Source: an uncultured Collinsella sp.
Lineage (GTDB): Bacteria; Actinomycetota; Coriobacteriia; Coriobacteriales; Coriobacteriaceae
Assembly (NCBI GenBank): GCA_900553345.1
Contig: USDE01000006.1
Span: 1-18,856 of the forward strand
DNA: 18,856 nucleotides
Direction: 5' to 3'
Made by a program: the position numbers and the translations under genes. Below, piece by piece: positions 8,501 through 15,374 of the stretch. The notes beneath the pieces were generated by a model, which worked only from the letters and a program-made list of their open reading frames with translations, ran no database searches and was not told the origin of the DNA. Numbering within the stretch: position 1 is the stretch's first letter; the number at the start of each line of letters is the position of its first letter.

Positions 8501-11500
8501 GGCTCACGGTGAATCTTGAGCCAAGAGAGCGACTCACCATTGGGGATCGTGCCCTCAACGGCCTCGAGTTTAAAGTTCGGATCGTCATAACCGTACACCT
8601 TTGAAGCATCCATGGGCTTCACCGTCACCGGACAGGGATCGACCTTAAGCTCGACTTCGCCCTTGCAGGACTCACCAGACACGAGCTTTGCCTTAAACTC
8701 GAAGGTCTTGGTGCCGGCATCGCGGATGCTCGGAGTCGTTTCGAGCCACAGCGTATCGCCCTTCATGCGGTACTGGATGGATGCGACGGTATTGGTATCA
8801 ACCGTCACGCTGTGCCACTCGCCATCGTAGGTGCCCGAGTAGCCCTTGATGCCGAAGGCGGGGATCTCGACAGGCTCGCGCTCGTAGCCGCACGTCTTGC
8901 AGCGCTCATGCTTGGAACCGGGCTTATCAGCCGTAGCGGCCTGGTCGACGACCCACTCAAAGTCATGCTTTGCGCGGTCAACGTCCTCCTTGCCACAGGT
9001 GCAGGTGTTCCAGTGTTCGGCGTCGTCGTGTTTCCAACCGCTACCGTCGGCCTTCTTAGGGCCGTCCTTAACCTCAACCGTCAGGGCCTCGGAGGCGTTA
9101 TGGTTACGGTCGGCCTTAAGGCGAACGCTGTATTTGCCAGCGGCGAGGCCCTTAACCGACGTCTCGCCTTCGGCAATCCACTGATAGTCGCCGGCGGCCT
9201 CGGCTTTCCATTCGTAGGTGTTATCAATCCCGTCGATGCTGCCATCCGCCAAGGCATGCCCGGTCGCGGCCGTCGTCTTGACATCCTTGGGAGCGGCCTG
9301 ATCGGCGGGGGCGATCTTGATCTTAAGCTCTCCCTCCACCGGCACGTAGTCGGGTGCGGTAATGCGGTACTTAATTGTCTCGGCACACACGTTGTCATAG
9401 ACATCGCGCGTGACATTGGTATAGGAGGGGATTCGGTCTTCGTACAGCAAGCCACCATCGACACTATATTCGATCTGCATGCCCTCGGGGGCGTTGTCGA
9501 CCGTCACCGACGGCGAGTGAGCCTTGCCATCATAGGTGCCGTCAAAGCCCTTGGCCTGAACATTCTCGAACTGCGTGCCGTAGATGCTCCAGTAGAAAAA
9601 CTTGCAGGAGTAAATTGACTCGTAGGATGCGAAGTTTCCCAGGCCCCAGAGCTGGCTCCGGTACGCACCTGGATCTTTCTCCGAAACCGATTCGCCCCAA
9701 GCGAGGCGTTCGAAATCGACGCCCTCTTTAAGCTCAATCCATTCGTCGCCAAGCTTATACGTCACCTTAATGCGAGGCGTTATCTCCTCGCCCGTCCACT
9801 TATAAGACGGAACGTCGTTGAGTACGTCACCGTTGCTGAACCTGACGCTATCCTTCAGCTTGTCGTAGCCGATGACTTCGATCTTGCAAAGATCCTTGCG
9901 GTTGGAGTCCTTCTCCGCAAGCGAGGCGGGGTTGATCTTGAACACGCGCTCGAGCGTAACATCGCTTTGTCCCTCGATGGCAACCGTCGCCACCACGCGA
10001 TAGGTGCCCGCATCGCACGGCTGCGACCCTTCCATCTCGATGCCCACGGTGTCATTCTCATCCGCGCAACGGTAAAAGCGTGCGCACACAATCTTTACCT
10101 TGCCCTGGGTCACAGCGTTGTCCTTTTGAGACGGCTTAGTCGTAGCAAGCACGGCGTCGCGCTGTTTGCCGTTGTAGGTAAAGCTCAGGTCGCCGCTCTT
10201 GGACGACATCAGCGAGATCGTCTCGCCGTCCCTGGAGTAGGCACAGTGCGAGGCCTCATACTGTCCGTTGCACGTAGCCGCGATGCTGTACCCATCCTTG
10301 TTGGCGGAATAGGTCCACTCGTGCTCGTGCTTGCGATGGATAACCTTGACCTTGCCATCGGTAACGTCGTATGCAAGGTCGGCATTAGCAAACTTGAGCC
10401 TGCTCGCAAGATCCTCCTGAGAAAGATCGCTCGTGCCAAGGTTCACATACTCATAGTAGTAGTACTGCTTGTTGGACTCGGGATCGAACTTGGCGTCGTC
10501 GACAGACAGGACGGCTTCGCCCGTAAAAGACTTATCGACGTGAACCTTGCCGTAGCTACCGATTTCGGACGCATCGACACCCTTCGCCTTGGCCGTAGTG
10601 ACCTTCGTGTTGCCAGCGAGCGCCACAGAACCAAGGGCATAAATTGCGCAGCGTTTCTCGTCCTGACCGCTTATGTCGCGACCGTTGAAATAATCAGAGG
10701 GGAACACGAACGAATCGTCGATAACCGTACCGTTTATGGTGCACGACGCATCCTTTGCCACCGCAATGGCACTCGTCATGTGCATCTGATATTGAATATC
10801 CCACACCTTGAACATATAAGAGCAGGGTCCATTCCATGACGTGTTATTTGTTGAACGAATGCTGCAGTTATTCAGAGCAACTATGGCATTTTTGACGCCG
10901 ATATTGCCCGCATGCACATGACCGCTCTCAACCTTCATCTCGTCGCATGCAATCATTCCCTGACTGTTGTTTTCGAACGTGCAGACGTTCAACGTAACTT
11001 TTGGAGTCTTCGACCGCCCGACCACGCTCAAGGCGCCGACGCAATCATCACTATTATTCTTAAACGTGCAGTTGACAAACGTTGCATCCACCGCGACCTG
11101 GCTGCCTCTGATAGTCACAGGCGCCGGCGAGGCTTCGTAAATTTCATTACCCTGGTCAACCTTGAATGCGTTGTTCTTGCAGCATTTCCAACCGCTGACA
11201 TTCACGTTCGTGAAGCTGGCCGTCTCCCCCGCACCCATGGTTCCATAGAGCGTGATTGCCCGAACGGTATCTTTGTTATCGGTCCTTGAAACAAGCTTGA
11301 GGTTTTTCACGGAAAGGTTGAGGCTCTTGCCCGTATTCGGCTTATCGACACCTCCACGCGCTTCGTAATCGTTGCTATCGCTCAAAAACGTTTTTCCATC
11401 GCAGCGGACCTCGGTCAAGGCGCCCGAATCACCGATGAACTCGACATAACCGCCCTTAAGCACAAAGAGGGGGTGCTGCGAATACGTAAGGTCGCGCTTG

Positions 11501-11817
11501 ACGGTCAGCGGACCGCCCAGAGACGAGCTGTCGGTGAAATATAGGCGGGTCGGATTCTCCTTGGTGCCGCCCTCGACCTCATAGTGGTCGATATCGACCG
11601 TACCGGCAAACCAGTAGTCTTTGCCGCCGGAAAGTTGGATTACATCACTTTCGCCATACGAAAGCTCGCTCTTCAGGTGTTTCGGTTTGATCGCGGCGGA
11701 CGGATACGCCTCCGCTACCGTAGGCGTGGCGAGCGTCGTCGCCGCACCCCCAAGCGCCAGCGCTGCAGCCAGCACGCAAGCAGCAAGTCTGCGCACCCCC
11801 ATCTTCTTCTCCCTCAT
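5584..11817 (-). CDS. Very large secreted, sortase-anchored surface protein with beta-helix and MBG-like repeat modules
   Basis: A 2077-aa protein not recognised by name. The start at 11817 follows AAGGGGAG and gives a clear signal peptide (KK, RR, a hydrophobic run at about 10-26, then an Ala-rich cleavage region near 30-37); the longer open frame to 12318 runs into the divergent regulator and is rejected. Residues about 55-440 have short repetitive strands with NCTFKNN/VCTFENN motifs, like a right-handed parallel beta-helix (pectate-lyase fold). Then come Ig-like and MBG-type segments (SKVYGYDDPNF, SKTYGEADPVF, TYNGK, TYDGK). These are interleaved with three copies of an HW..C.CG...H.FEWVVD..AT...G..H..C..CG segment. 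A Thr11 run precedes LPQSG (2045-2049), a membrane helix and KRRA. Likely a cell-wall-anchored adhesin or glycan-binding protein; no catalytic site was identified. Confidence 0.9.
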   Translation of the reverse strand: MREKKMGVRRLAACVLAAALALGGAATTLATPTVAEAYPSAAIKPKHLKSELSYGESDVIQLSGGKDYWFAGTVDIDHYEVEGGTKENPTRLYFTDSSSLGGPLTVKRDLTYSQHPLFVLKGGYVEFIGDSGALTEVRCDGKTFLSDSNDYEARGGVDKPNTGKSLNLSVKNLKLVSRTDNKDTVRAITLYGTMGAGETASFTNVNVSGWKCCKNNAFKVDQGNEIYEASPAPVTIRGSQVAVDATFVNCTFKNNSDDCVGALSVVGRSKTPKVTLNVCTFENNSQGMIACDEMKVESGHVHAGNIGVKNAIVALNNCSIRSTNNTSWNGPCSYMFKVWDIQYQMHMTSAIAVAKDASCTINGTVIDDSFVFPSDYFNGRDISGQDEKRCAIYALGSVALAGNTKVTTAKAKGVDASEIGSYGKVHVDKSFTGEAVLSVDDAKFDPESNKQYYYYEYVNLGTSDLSQEDLASRLKFANADLAYDVTDGKVKVIHRKHEHEWTYSANKDGYSIAATCNGQYEASHCAYSRDGETISLMSSKSGDLSFTYNGKQRDAVLATTKPSQKDNAVTQGKVKIVCARFYRCADENDTVGIEMEGSQPCDAGTYRVVATVAIEGQSDVTLERVFKINPASLAEKDSNRKDLCKIEVIGYDKLKDSVRFSNGDVLNDVPSYKWTGEEITPRIKVTYKLGDEWIELKEGVDFERLAWGESVSEKDPGAYRSQLWGLGNFASYESIYSCKFFYWSIYGTQFENVQAKGFDGTYDGKAHSPSVTVDNAPEGMQIEYSVDGGLLYEDRIPSYTNVTRDVYDNVCAETIKYRITAPDYVPVEGELKIKIAPADQAAPKDVKTTAATGHALADGSIDGIDNTYEWKAEAAGDYQWIAEGETSVKGLAAGKYSVRLKADRNHNASEALTVEVKDGPKKADGSGWKHDDAEHWNTCTCGKEDVDRAKHDFEWVVDQAATADKPGSKHERCKTCGYEREPVEIPAFGIKGYSGTYDGEWHSVTVDTNTVASIQYRMKGDTLWLETTPSIRDAGTKTFEFKAKLVSGESCKGEVELKVDPCPVTVKPMDASKVYGYDDPNFKLEAVEGTIPNGESLSWLKIHREPGENVGTYKLTIEQREPLNTVDKIRQGNYELTLLQTGTFEITKRQIGVGWTVGTYTYNGKPQGPKVTVSNVAEGDEGKVSYKVENATGIDAGSYPAKVTGLDGDPEVIKNYALPTENLEYTYTIYKAEQEKPQGLKATAETIRGKCDGKIEGAHGGVAYRLFRTEAGDADGETMVSEDGKIENLAAGDYQVWYAETNNYMPSTPVEVHVGKGKYLNVSLSEKNDAYSIVWHSPNRLQWHESVEFSVKISDGYYAGDDFAVKANGVVLEKNEGGRFVLSDVEENTAITVEGVHKHEAVNDKWLSDDNTHWHECTCGEKIDEATHTFEWVVDKAPTATEAGSKHQQCTVCGHALPADEIPAAAIAGYSDEYDGAYHTVDATSLPEGATAQYSTDGKNWSPEAPKIKDVGTLTVSYKVTIDGVKAEGEVTLEVKPRAITVAADDSSKTYGEADPVFTWAITSGELVEGESLQGIEIERDEDEGVREGGYALKLTQPEGANPNYSITFVDGMFTINQRLLTVTWGTTEFTYDGKEHCPVATLGNVIGNDDLGATVEGSQTEAGTFYTATLGALTGKAAGNYALPTEGLTCEFSIKNAAQDAPKVQAEAETVSGKKDGKITGVDGTMEWRAQGAAEYQAVGEGVTELKDLAAGMYEVRYQAKTNYDASAVTEVTVKAGRKLVVTLPSSQVGYTLTSTATELDWHGSAKLAMSIDSAYFAGKDYAVKVDGKAVKLSDAGTFELKDVEHDVNVTVEGVLKHEPDGSGWAHDAKNHWHVCRCGEILDKAKHTFEWVVDKPATVEAKGERHEECTVCGEKGKTEEIAILTPEIIDGKGQTMVVDAAKDLSFRSSAPIEFFQKVLVDDREVAAENYVLTEGSTIVTLKASFLKTLGVGEHKLSVVSATGTAETTFTVAEAAKPAPGQTTTTTTTTTTTSKPKKKAGKETLPQSGDSAYAMAGAVLAAGVAALLLAWAMKRRA
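5722..5751 (-). repeat. Two perfect 15-bp tandem repeats encoding a threonine run
   Basis: The 15-bp unit at 5722-5736 is repeated exactly at 5737-5751 and encodes ten of the eleven consecutive threonines before the sorting signal. A unit change would add or remove five residues without shifting the frame, so the length of the wall-spanning stalk could vary between strains. Confidence 0.85.
6060..6245 (-). repeat. CxCG/CxxCG module, copy 3 (residues about 1857-1919)
   Basis: Contains HWHVCRCG, then KHTFEWVVD and HEECTVCG. The four cysteines in CxC and CxxC pairs plus several histidines look like a small zinc-ribbon-like fold. It shares long near-identical DNA stretches with the copy at 7433-7625, for example around GACCCACTCAAAGGTGTGC near 6140-6160. 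Confidence 0.75.
7433..7625 (-). repeat. CxCG/CxxCG module, copy 2 (residues about 1397-1461)
   Basis: Contains HWHECTCG, THTFEWVVD and HQQCTVCG, followed by a YSDEYDGAYHTV segment that begins the next MBG-like block. It is the closest relative of copy 3, about 1.38 kb away, which suggests duplication of the whole module-plus-MBG unit. Confidence 0.75.
8870..9060 (-). repeat. CxCG/CxxCG module, copy 1 (residues about 919-982)
   Basis: Contains HWNTCTCG, KHDFEWVVD and HERCKTCG, then YSGTYDGEWHSV. It is more diverged than copies 2 and 3. A shorter relic with HEHEW and scattered cysteines is found further upstream at about 10155-10330 (residues about 496-554). Confidence 0.72.
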
Positions 11818-11866
11818 CACAGCTCCCCTTACCCCTATGCTTTCGCGGTGTTCGTTATCGCTTGGC

Positions 11867-11903
11867 GCTGGCGGTCGGCTTGATTCCCCGTCCGACCGCC
11901 AGC
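11867..11903. promoter_or_regulatory. Inverted repeat between the surface-protein gene and the LytTR operon
   Basis: Perfect 12-bp GC-rich arms at 11867-11878 and 11892-11903 are separated by 13 nt. The element lies in the 244-bp divergent region, 50-86 bp upstream of the surface-protein start. It could be an operator for a dimeric regulator or an RNA hairpin in the surface-protein leader. LytTR regulators usually bind direct repeats, so the neighbouring regulator is not an obvious match. Confidence 0.45.
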
Positions 11904-11908
11904 ATCGA

Positions 11909-11935
11909 TTGACATGTGTATCCATGGAGTATTGT
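11909..11935 (+). promoter_or_regulatory. Weak promoter candidate for the LytTR two-component operon
   Basis: A perfect TTGACA (11909-11914) is followed after a short 15-nt spacer by TATTGT (11930-11935). The spacer is below the usual 16-18 nt, so the call is tentative. Transcription from here would give a leader of about 120 nt that includes the G9 tract. Confidence 0.3.
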
Positions 11936-12061
11936 GCGGCCGCCAAAACCGACGCCCCGCCGCTCGGCGCGAGTTGCGCACCGTGGGGCGCAAACGGGAT
12001 GTTCCTCCGCGAGCGACAAGCGTGCGATATGGCAAAATCGAGATACAAGGGGGGGGGCCGA

Positions 12062-12784
12062 ATGCTCAAGATTATCGCCTGCGACGACGACGTCGCTTTT
12101 CTAGATAGACTGCACCGGATGATCGACCGCTGGTCGACCGAGACGGGCACGGCAGTCGACGTTGCGCTCGTCACGCGCGGCGAGGACCTGCTGGCCCGCC
12201 ATGCCGCATCGCGCGCCGACATCATTCTGCTCGACATGATCATGCCGCTCGTCAACGGCATGGACACCGCGAGGGAGCTGCGCCAATCCGATACCGCCGT
12301 GCGCCTGGTGTTCCTCACCTCGTCGCCCGAGTTCGCGCTGGAGTCCTATGAGGTCCGCGCCTTCGACTACCTGCTCAAGCCCATAGCGTACGAACGCCTG
12401 GCGCAACTGCTCGGCGAGCTTTCGAGCATGCGGCCCGCCGCGACCGATGAGCTCGTGACCAAAACGTCCTTTGGCTACCATGCCCTGCGCCTGTCCGATA
12501 TCGAATACGCCGAGGCCCGCAACAAGCATGTGGTATTCCACCTGCGCGACGGGCGCGATATCGAAGCGCTCGAGCCGTTCCGCAGCATCGAGGACCAGCT
12601 AGCCAAAAACGCGAGCTTCTTTAAGTGTCACCGCAGCTACCAGGTCAACCTACGCAATATCGACCACTTCAACCGAACGGATATCGTCATGCGCTCGGGC
12701 GCTTGCATCCCGTTGGCGCGCAGCTGCAAGCAGGGCTTCCAGGATGCCTACTTTGCGGCACGGTTCGAGGGCGGGAGGCGTTGA
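12062..12784 (+). CDS. LytTR-family response regulator
   Basis: A 240-aa cytoplasmic response regulator of the AgrA/LytR type. The receiver domain spans about 1-115, with the acidic pocket at CDDD (7-10), phosphoacceptor D58 in ILLDMIMP, the conserved T/S in FLTSS (84-88) and K106 in LLKP. A LytTR DNA-binding domain follows from about 130 (YAEARNKHVVFHLRDG, FFKCHRSYQVNL). The ATG at 12062 directly follows the receiver-type start MLKIIACDDD. Its ribosome binding site is an unusual AAGGGGGGGGG tract. The stop codon overlaps the kinase ATG by one base (TGATG). The gene is divergent from the giant surface-protein gene, a likely target, although no target site was identified. Confidence 0.95.
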   Translation: MLKIIACDDDVAFLDRLHRMIDRWSTETGTAVDVALVTRGEDLLARHAASRADIILLDMIMPLVNGMDTARELRQSDTAVRLVFLTSSPEFALESYEVRAFDYLLKPIAYERLAQLLGELSSMRPAATDELVTKTSFGYHALRLSDIEYAEARNKHVVFHLRDGRDIEALEPFRSIEDQLAKNASFFKCHRSYQVNLRNIDHFNRTDIVMRSGACIPLARSCKQGFQDAYFAARFEGGRR

Positions 12785-14061
12785 TGCTCCCCACGGTCGA
12801 GATGACACTTTGGGCAATCCACCACGCAACGACCCTGCTTTTTGGCGTTTTTGCCTCGGCGGCGCTCTGCGGTATCGAGATCAACCGGCGTCATGCACTT
12901 GAGCTCGTGATGGTCAGCGCCGTAACCGGATGCGCATTCGGCCTCGCCAATGCCGTCGGCGGCGAGCTTTTTGCCCGTCAGGCATATCCACTCGTCGTGC
13001 ATCTGCCGCTCGTCATCTATCTGTGCGCGCGCTATCGCCTGAGCCCGCTGCTCGTTATGTTGGGCGTCACCAGTGCTTATCTGAGCTGCCAGTTCAGCAA
13101 CTGGATGGGCATCGCCGCACTCGCCGCCACCAACTCGCAAATCGCGTACTACGTGGCACGCATTATCACCACGGCAGTCGTCTTTGCGATCCTGCTGCAT
13201 TGGGCCAGCGACATCGGTCCGCGCCTGGCGGTCAAAAGCCCTACCGAGCTCGAGATTCTGCTCATCCTGCCGCTCGTCTATTACATCTTTGACTACGCCA
13301 CCAATGTCTACACCACGCTCTTCCACTCGGGCTCCGTGGTGACGGTTGAGTTTTTGGCGTTTGCGCTTTGCGCGTTCTACCTTATGTTTCTTGCTGTGTA
13401 TCTGCGCGAATACGAGGCAAAGGAAACCGCCGAGCGCGAGCGCTGGATGCTCGCGACCCGCGACAGCGCGGCCATCAAGGAGCTCGAGGCTTGGCGCCAA
13501 TCTGGACGTGAGCTTTCGGTCCTCCGCCATGACATGCGGCACTTCCTGCGCGGCCTTGCGGCTTTGATCGAAGAGGGCCACATCGATGAGGCGCTCGAGC
13601 GCATCGATGAGCTCTGCGAGACGAACGACCGCACCGCCGTGCGCCGCTACTGCGCCAACGACACGGTCAATATCGTGCTTTCGTCATTTAGCTCCGATAT
13701 CAACCGAAACGGCATCACCGCCGATTTGCGCGCCGCCGTGCCCGAGAGCGTCCATGTAGCCGACGTCGATCTGTTTAGCGTGCTCTCAAACGCCCTGGAC
13801 AACGCCATCGTCGCCGCAAGCGCCGCTCCCCAGGGCAAGCGATTTGTCGATCTGGACCTGCGTTGCGAGGACGGGCAACTGCTACTTTTGGTCTCTAACA
13901 CGTTTGGGCGCCCGCCGCGCATGGTCGACGGCATGCCCGTAGCCGGGCACACCGGACACGGCTTTGGAACCAAGAGCATTAAGCTTGCCGTCGAACGCAT
14001 GAACGGCAACTGCCAGTTTCGCATCAACGGCGACCGGTTTGAGCTGCGCGCCGTGATGTAG
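12784..14061 (+). CDS. Membrane sensor histidine kinase, AgrC/NatK-like
   Basis: A 425-aa sensor kinase partnered with the LytTR regulator. The N-terminal half (about 1-208) is very hydrophobic, with about six membrane segments and no large extracellular loop, as in peptide-sensing AgrC-type kinases. A coiled-coil linker at about 209-240 leads to the H box LRHDMRHFLRGL with the likely phospho-accepting H249. The ATPase domain has the N box SNALDNAIVAA (335-345) and a G box GHTGHGFGTKSIK (388-400). GGGAGG in the tail of the regulator gene serves as the ribosome binding site. No agrD-like precursor or agrB-like protease is visible, so the signal is unknown. Confidence 0.93.
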   Translation: MLPTVEMTLWAIHHATTLLFGVFASAALCGIEINRRHALELVMVSAVTGCAFGLANAVGGELFARQAYPLVVHLPLVIYLCARYRLSPLLVMLGVTSAYLSCQFSNWMGIAALAATNSQIAYYVARIITTAVVFAILLHWASDIGPRLAVKSPTELEILLILPLVYYIFDYATNVYTTLFHSGSVVTVEFLAFALCAFYLMFLAVYLREYEAKETAERERWMLATRDSAAIKELEAWRQSGRELSVLRHDMRHFLRGLAALIEEGHIDEALERIDELCETNDRTAVRRYCANDTVNIVLSSFSSDINRNGITADLRAAVPESVHVADVDLFSVLSNALDNAIVAASAAPQGKRFVDLDLRCEDGQLLLLVSNTFGRPPRMVDGMPVAGHTGHGFGTKSIKLAVERMNGNCQFRINGDRFELRAVM

Positions 14062-14121
14062 GGACGCGCAGGCTGGCAGCCGCGTTCAACCCGTTGGGGC
14101 CGCCTTGCCGGCTCCGGTCCG

Positions 14122-14697
14122 CTACAGCGGCGCGGCTGCCGGGGTCAGCTGCTTGATGTATGCCCACATGCGCTGCTTGGCGGCTTTGTCAGTGAGCGCC
14201 GCCTCAAAACCGTCGAGCGCGAGCACGCGACGACCCTGCACATGGGCGACCAAGCCGGGCTTGAGCATGGCGGTATCGAAGTCGTCGATTGCCACGAGCA
14301 TGTCGGCATAGGTCTCGCGCATGGTATCGGCCGCGCGATCGTCCAACAGCAGGACCGCCTCGGGGTCCAAGGCCTCGAGCGCCTCGCGGAACAGCTCGCA
14401 CGGCAGGCCCTCGCCTGTCGCAACCGCCCCATCGCCCGCGCCGGCAACACTTGCCAGCACGCAAAAATCCTCTGGCGCGTAGCCGATGGCGCCGAGCGCT
14501 TTGCGCAGCGCAGCACCGTCCGGACCGGCAGCCAGCTCGCCGCCCGCACGTTCGGCATCGTCTAAATCACCTTTTACCAGCACAATCGGCGAGCACGCAT
14601 TTCCTGCGATACGCACGCCGCGGCCCGCGAGCGATGCGAGCTCCTGCTCGGTCGCCTGGGCGATGGCTTCTTTTTTCTGGCTTTGTGACGTGGGCAT
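14122..14697 (-). CDS. Uncharacterised protein, possibly a divergent uracil-DNA-glycosylase-fold protein
   Basis: A 191-aa soluble protein not recognised by name. The start at 14697 is chosen because GGAGAG lies just upstream; an ATG ten codons earlier (14727) overlaps the predicted -10 box. The order of motifs resembles the uracil-DNA glycosylase superfamily: SPIVLVKGDLDDAERAGGEL and PDGAALRKALGAIGY (compare GEAPGxxE and G.AG..L...L..IG), then LDPEAVLLLDDRAAD, then a C-terminal DKAAKQRMWAYIKQL. The usual GEaPG loop and HP motif are absent or altered, so catalysis is doubtful. This reading is an inference. The gene converges on the kinase gene with only 60 bp between them and is divergent from trxA. 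Confidence 0.75.
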   Translation of the reverse strand: MPTSQSQKKEAIAQATEQELASLAGRGVRIAGNACSPIVLVKGDLDDAERAGGELAAGPDGAALRKALGAIGYAPEDFCVLASVAGAGDGAVATGEGLPCELFREALEALDPEAVLLLDDRAADTMRETYADMLVAIDDFDTAMLKPGLVAHVQGRRVLALDGFEAALTDKAAKQRMWAYIKQLTPAAAPL

Positions 14698-14725
14698 GCG
14701 CTCTCCAATCGTTTGCGTGCCCACC

Positions 14726-14731
14726 ATTATA
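14726..14731 (-). promoter_or_regulatory. -10 box of the 191-aa protein gene
   Basis: A perfect TATAAT on the minus strand lies about 28 nt upstream of the ATG at 14697, predicting a start of transcription near 14719. No good -35 is seen 17 nt upstream. Confidence 0.45.
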
Positions 14732-14833
14732 TAAAAGAGCCGCCTGCGAGTGGTTGCATTACGGGCCGTTGGGTATAAGCACGGTCGTACTGAGTTTTAC
14801 GCGGCCGAGCCGCGTCGCACTATGGAGGTCACC

Positions 14834-15154
14834 ATGGCTGACATTAAGCAGATTACCCCCGAGAACTTCGATTCCGTCGTTAACGGCAGCCTTCCCGTGC
14901 TGGTTGATTTTTGGGCACCGTGGTGCGGTCCCTGCCGCTCGCTCTCGCCCATTGTTGACGAAGTGGCCGACGAGCTGGCCGGCAAACTCGCCGTCGCCAA
15001 ATGCAACGTCGACGACAATCAGGACCTGGCCATGAAGTTTGGCGTTATGAGCATCCCCACGCTGGTTGTCTTTAAGAACGGCGAGGAAATCGACCGCTCC
15101 GTTGGCGCGCTGCCCAAGGCCAGGCTGCAGGCGCTGCTTGAGAAGCACCTGTAA
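14834..15154 (+). CDS. trxA: Thioredoxin
   Basis: A 106-aa thioredoxin, a cytoplasmic disulfide reductant for ribonucleotide reductase, peroxiredoxins and others. The active site WCGPC has C31 and C34, preceded by VDFWAP. The conserved cis-proline is P75 in MSIPTLVVFKNG, and the length is canonical. The start at 14834 follows a strong GGAGGT. No thioredoxin reductase is next to it. It has its own terminator, so it is probably monocistronic. A TATAAG at 14774-14779 may be its -10 box, but the best -35-like match (TTGCAT, 14754-14759) is only 14 nt away, so no promoter is called. Confidence 0.97.
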   Translation: MADIKQITPENFDSVVNGSLPVLVDFWAPWCGPCRSLSPIVDEVADELAGKLAVAKCNVDDNQDLAMKFGVMSIPTLVVFKNGEEIDRSVGALPKARLQALLEKHL

Positions 15155-15264
15155 TACGCCGGTCATGTGCTGCCGTCCATGAGCGGTTTTGCGCCGCTCA
15201 CCGGAGAGCCGGGTGCTGCGCCCGCGACCACGGATAGTATGGTAATCACAAACAGCCCCCAGTG

Positions 15265-15302
15265 AACGGGTGCGGGTCAGACGGACTCGCACCCGTTTTC
15301 TT
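15265..15302 (+). terminator. Rho-independent terminator after trxA
   Basis: A stem pairs 15265-15278 with 15284-15297 (14 pairs, one of them G-U) around a 5-nt loop, and ends in a TTTTCTT run. It lies 110 nt downstream of trxA and cuts it off from the nickel cluster. A smaller hairpin upstream (15180-15200, 7-bp arms) has no T run. Confidence 0.88.
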
Positions 15303-15329
15303 ATGCGGCGATGCGCAAAGCGGGCGTAG

Positions 15330-15335
15330 TAGAAT
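15330..15335 (+). promoter_or_regulatory. Weak -10 candidate for the nickel/hyp cluster
   Basis: TAGAAT lies 40 nt before the ATG of the small His-rich protein gene and just after the trxA terminator, where a promoter is needed. No clear -35 or NikR-type palindrome accompanies it. Confidence 0.28.
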
Positions 15336-15374
15336 CTGAACCACTGAATAGACCCGTACAAAAGGAGATTTCCC

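Noticed and set aside
6097..8604. An 835-codon open frame on the plus strand opposite the surface-protein gene
   Set aside because: It is a GC-skewed antisense shadow with low-complexity Leu/Val/Arg/Ala composition and no domain; the opposite frame encodes a clear multi-domain protein.
11621..12061. Upstream extension of the response-regulator frame
   Set aside because: The receiver domain begins exactly at the ATG at 12062, and the extension overlaps the signal-peptide end of the surface-protein gene.
11818..12318. N-terminal extension of the surface-protein frame to 12318
   Set aside because: It would overlap the divergent LytTR gene and put a Ser/Arg-rich stretch before a good signal peptide; a ribosome binding site supports the start at 11817.
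12062..14121. AgrB/AgrD-like autoinducer genes with the LytTR system
   Set aside because: No short cationic or Cys-containing precursor and no second membrane protease gene is seen between or next to the two genes.
14075..14140. Inverted repeat GGCAGCCGCG / CGCGGCTGCC between and into the convergent kinase and 191-aa protein genes
   Set aside because: A 46-nt loop, no T run, and the right arm is inside the coding sequence; likely coincidental in GC-rich DNA.
15155..15374. NikR operator (GTATGA-N16-TCATAC type) upstream of the nickel cluster
   Set aside because: No palindrome of this type is visible; a single GTATGG near 15238 has no partner.
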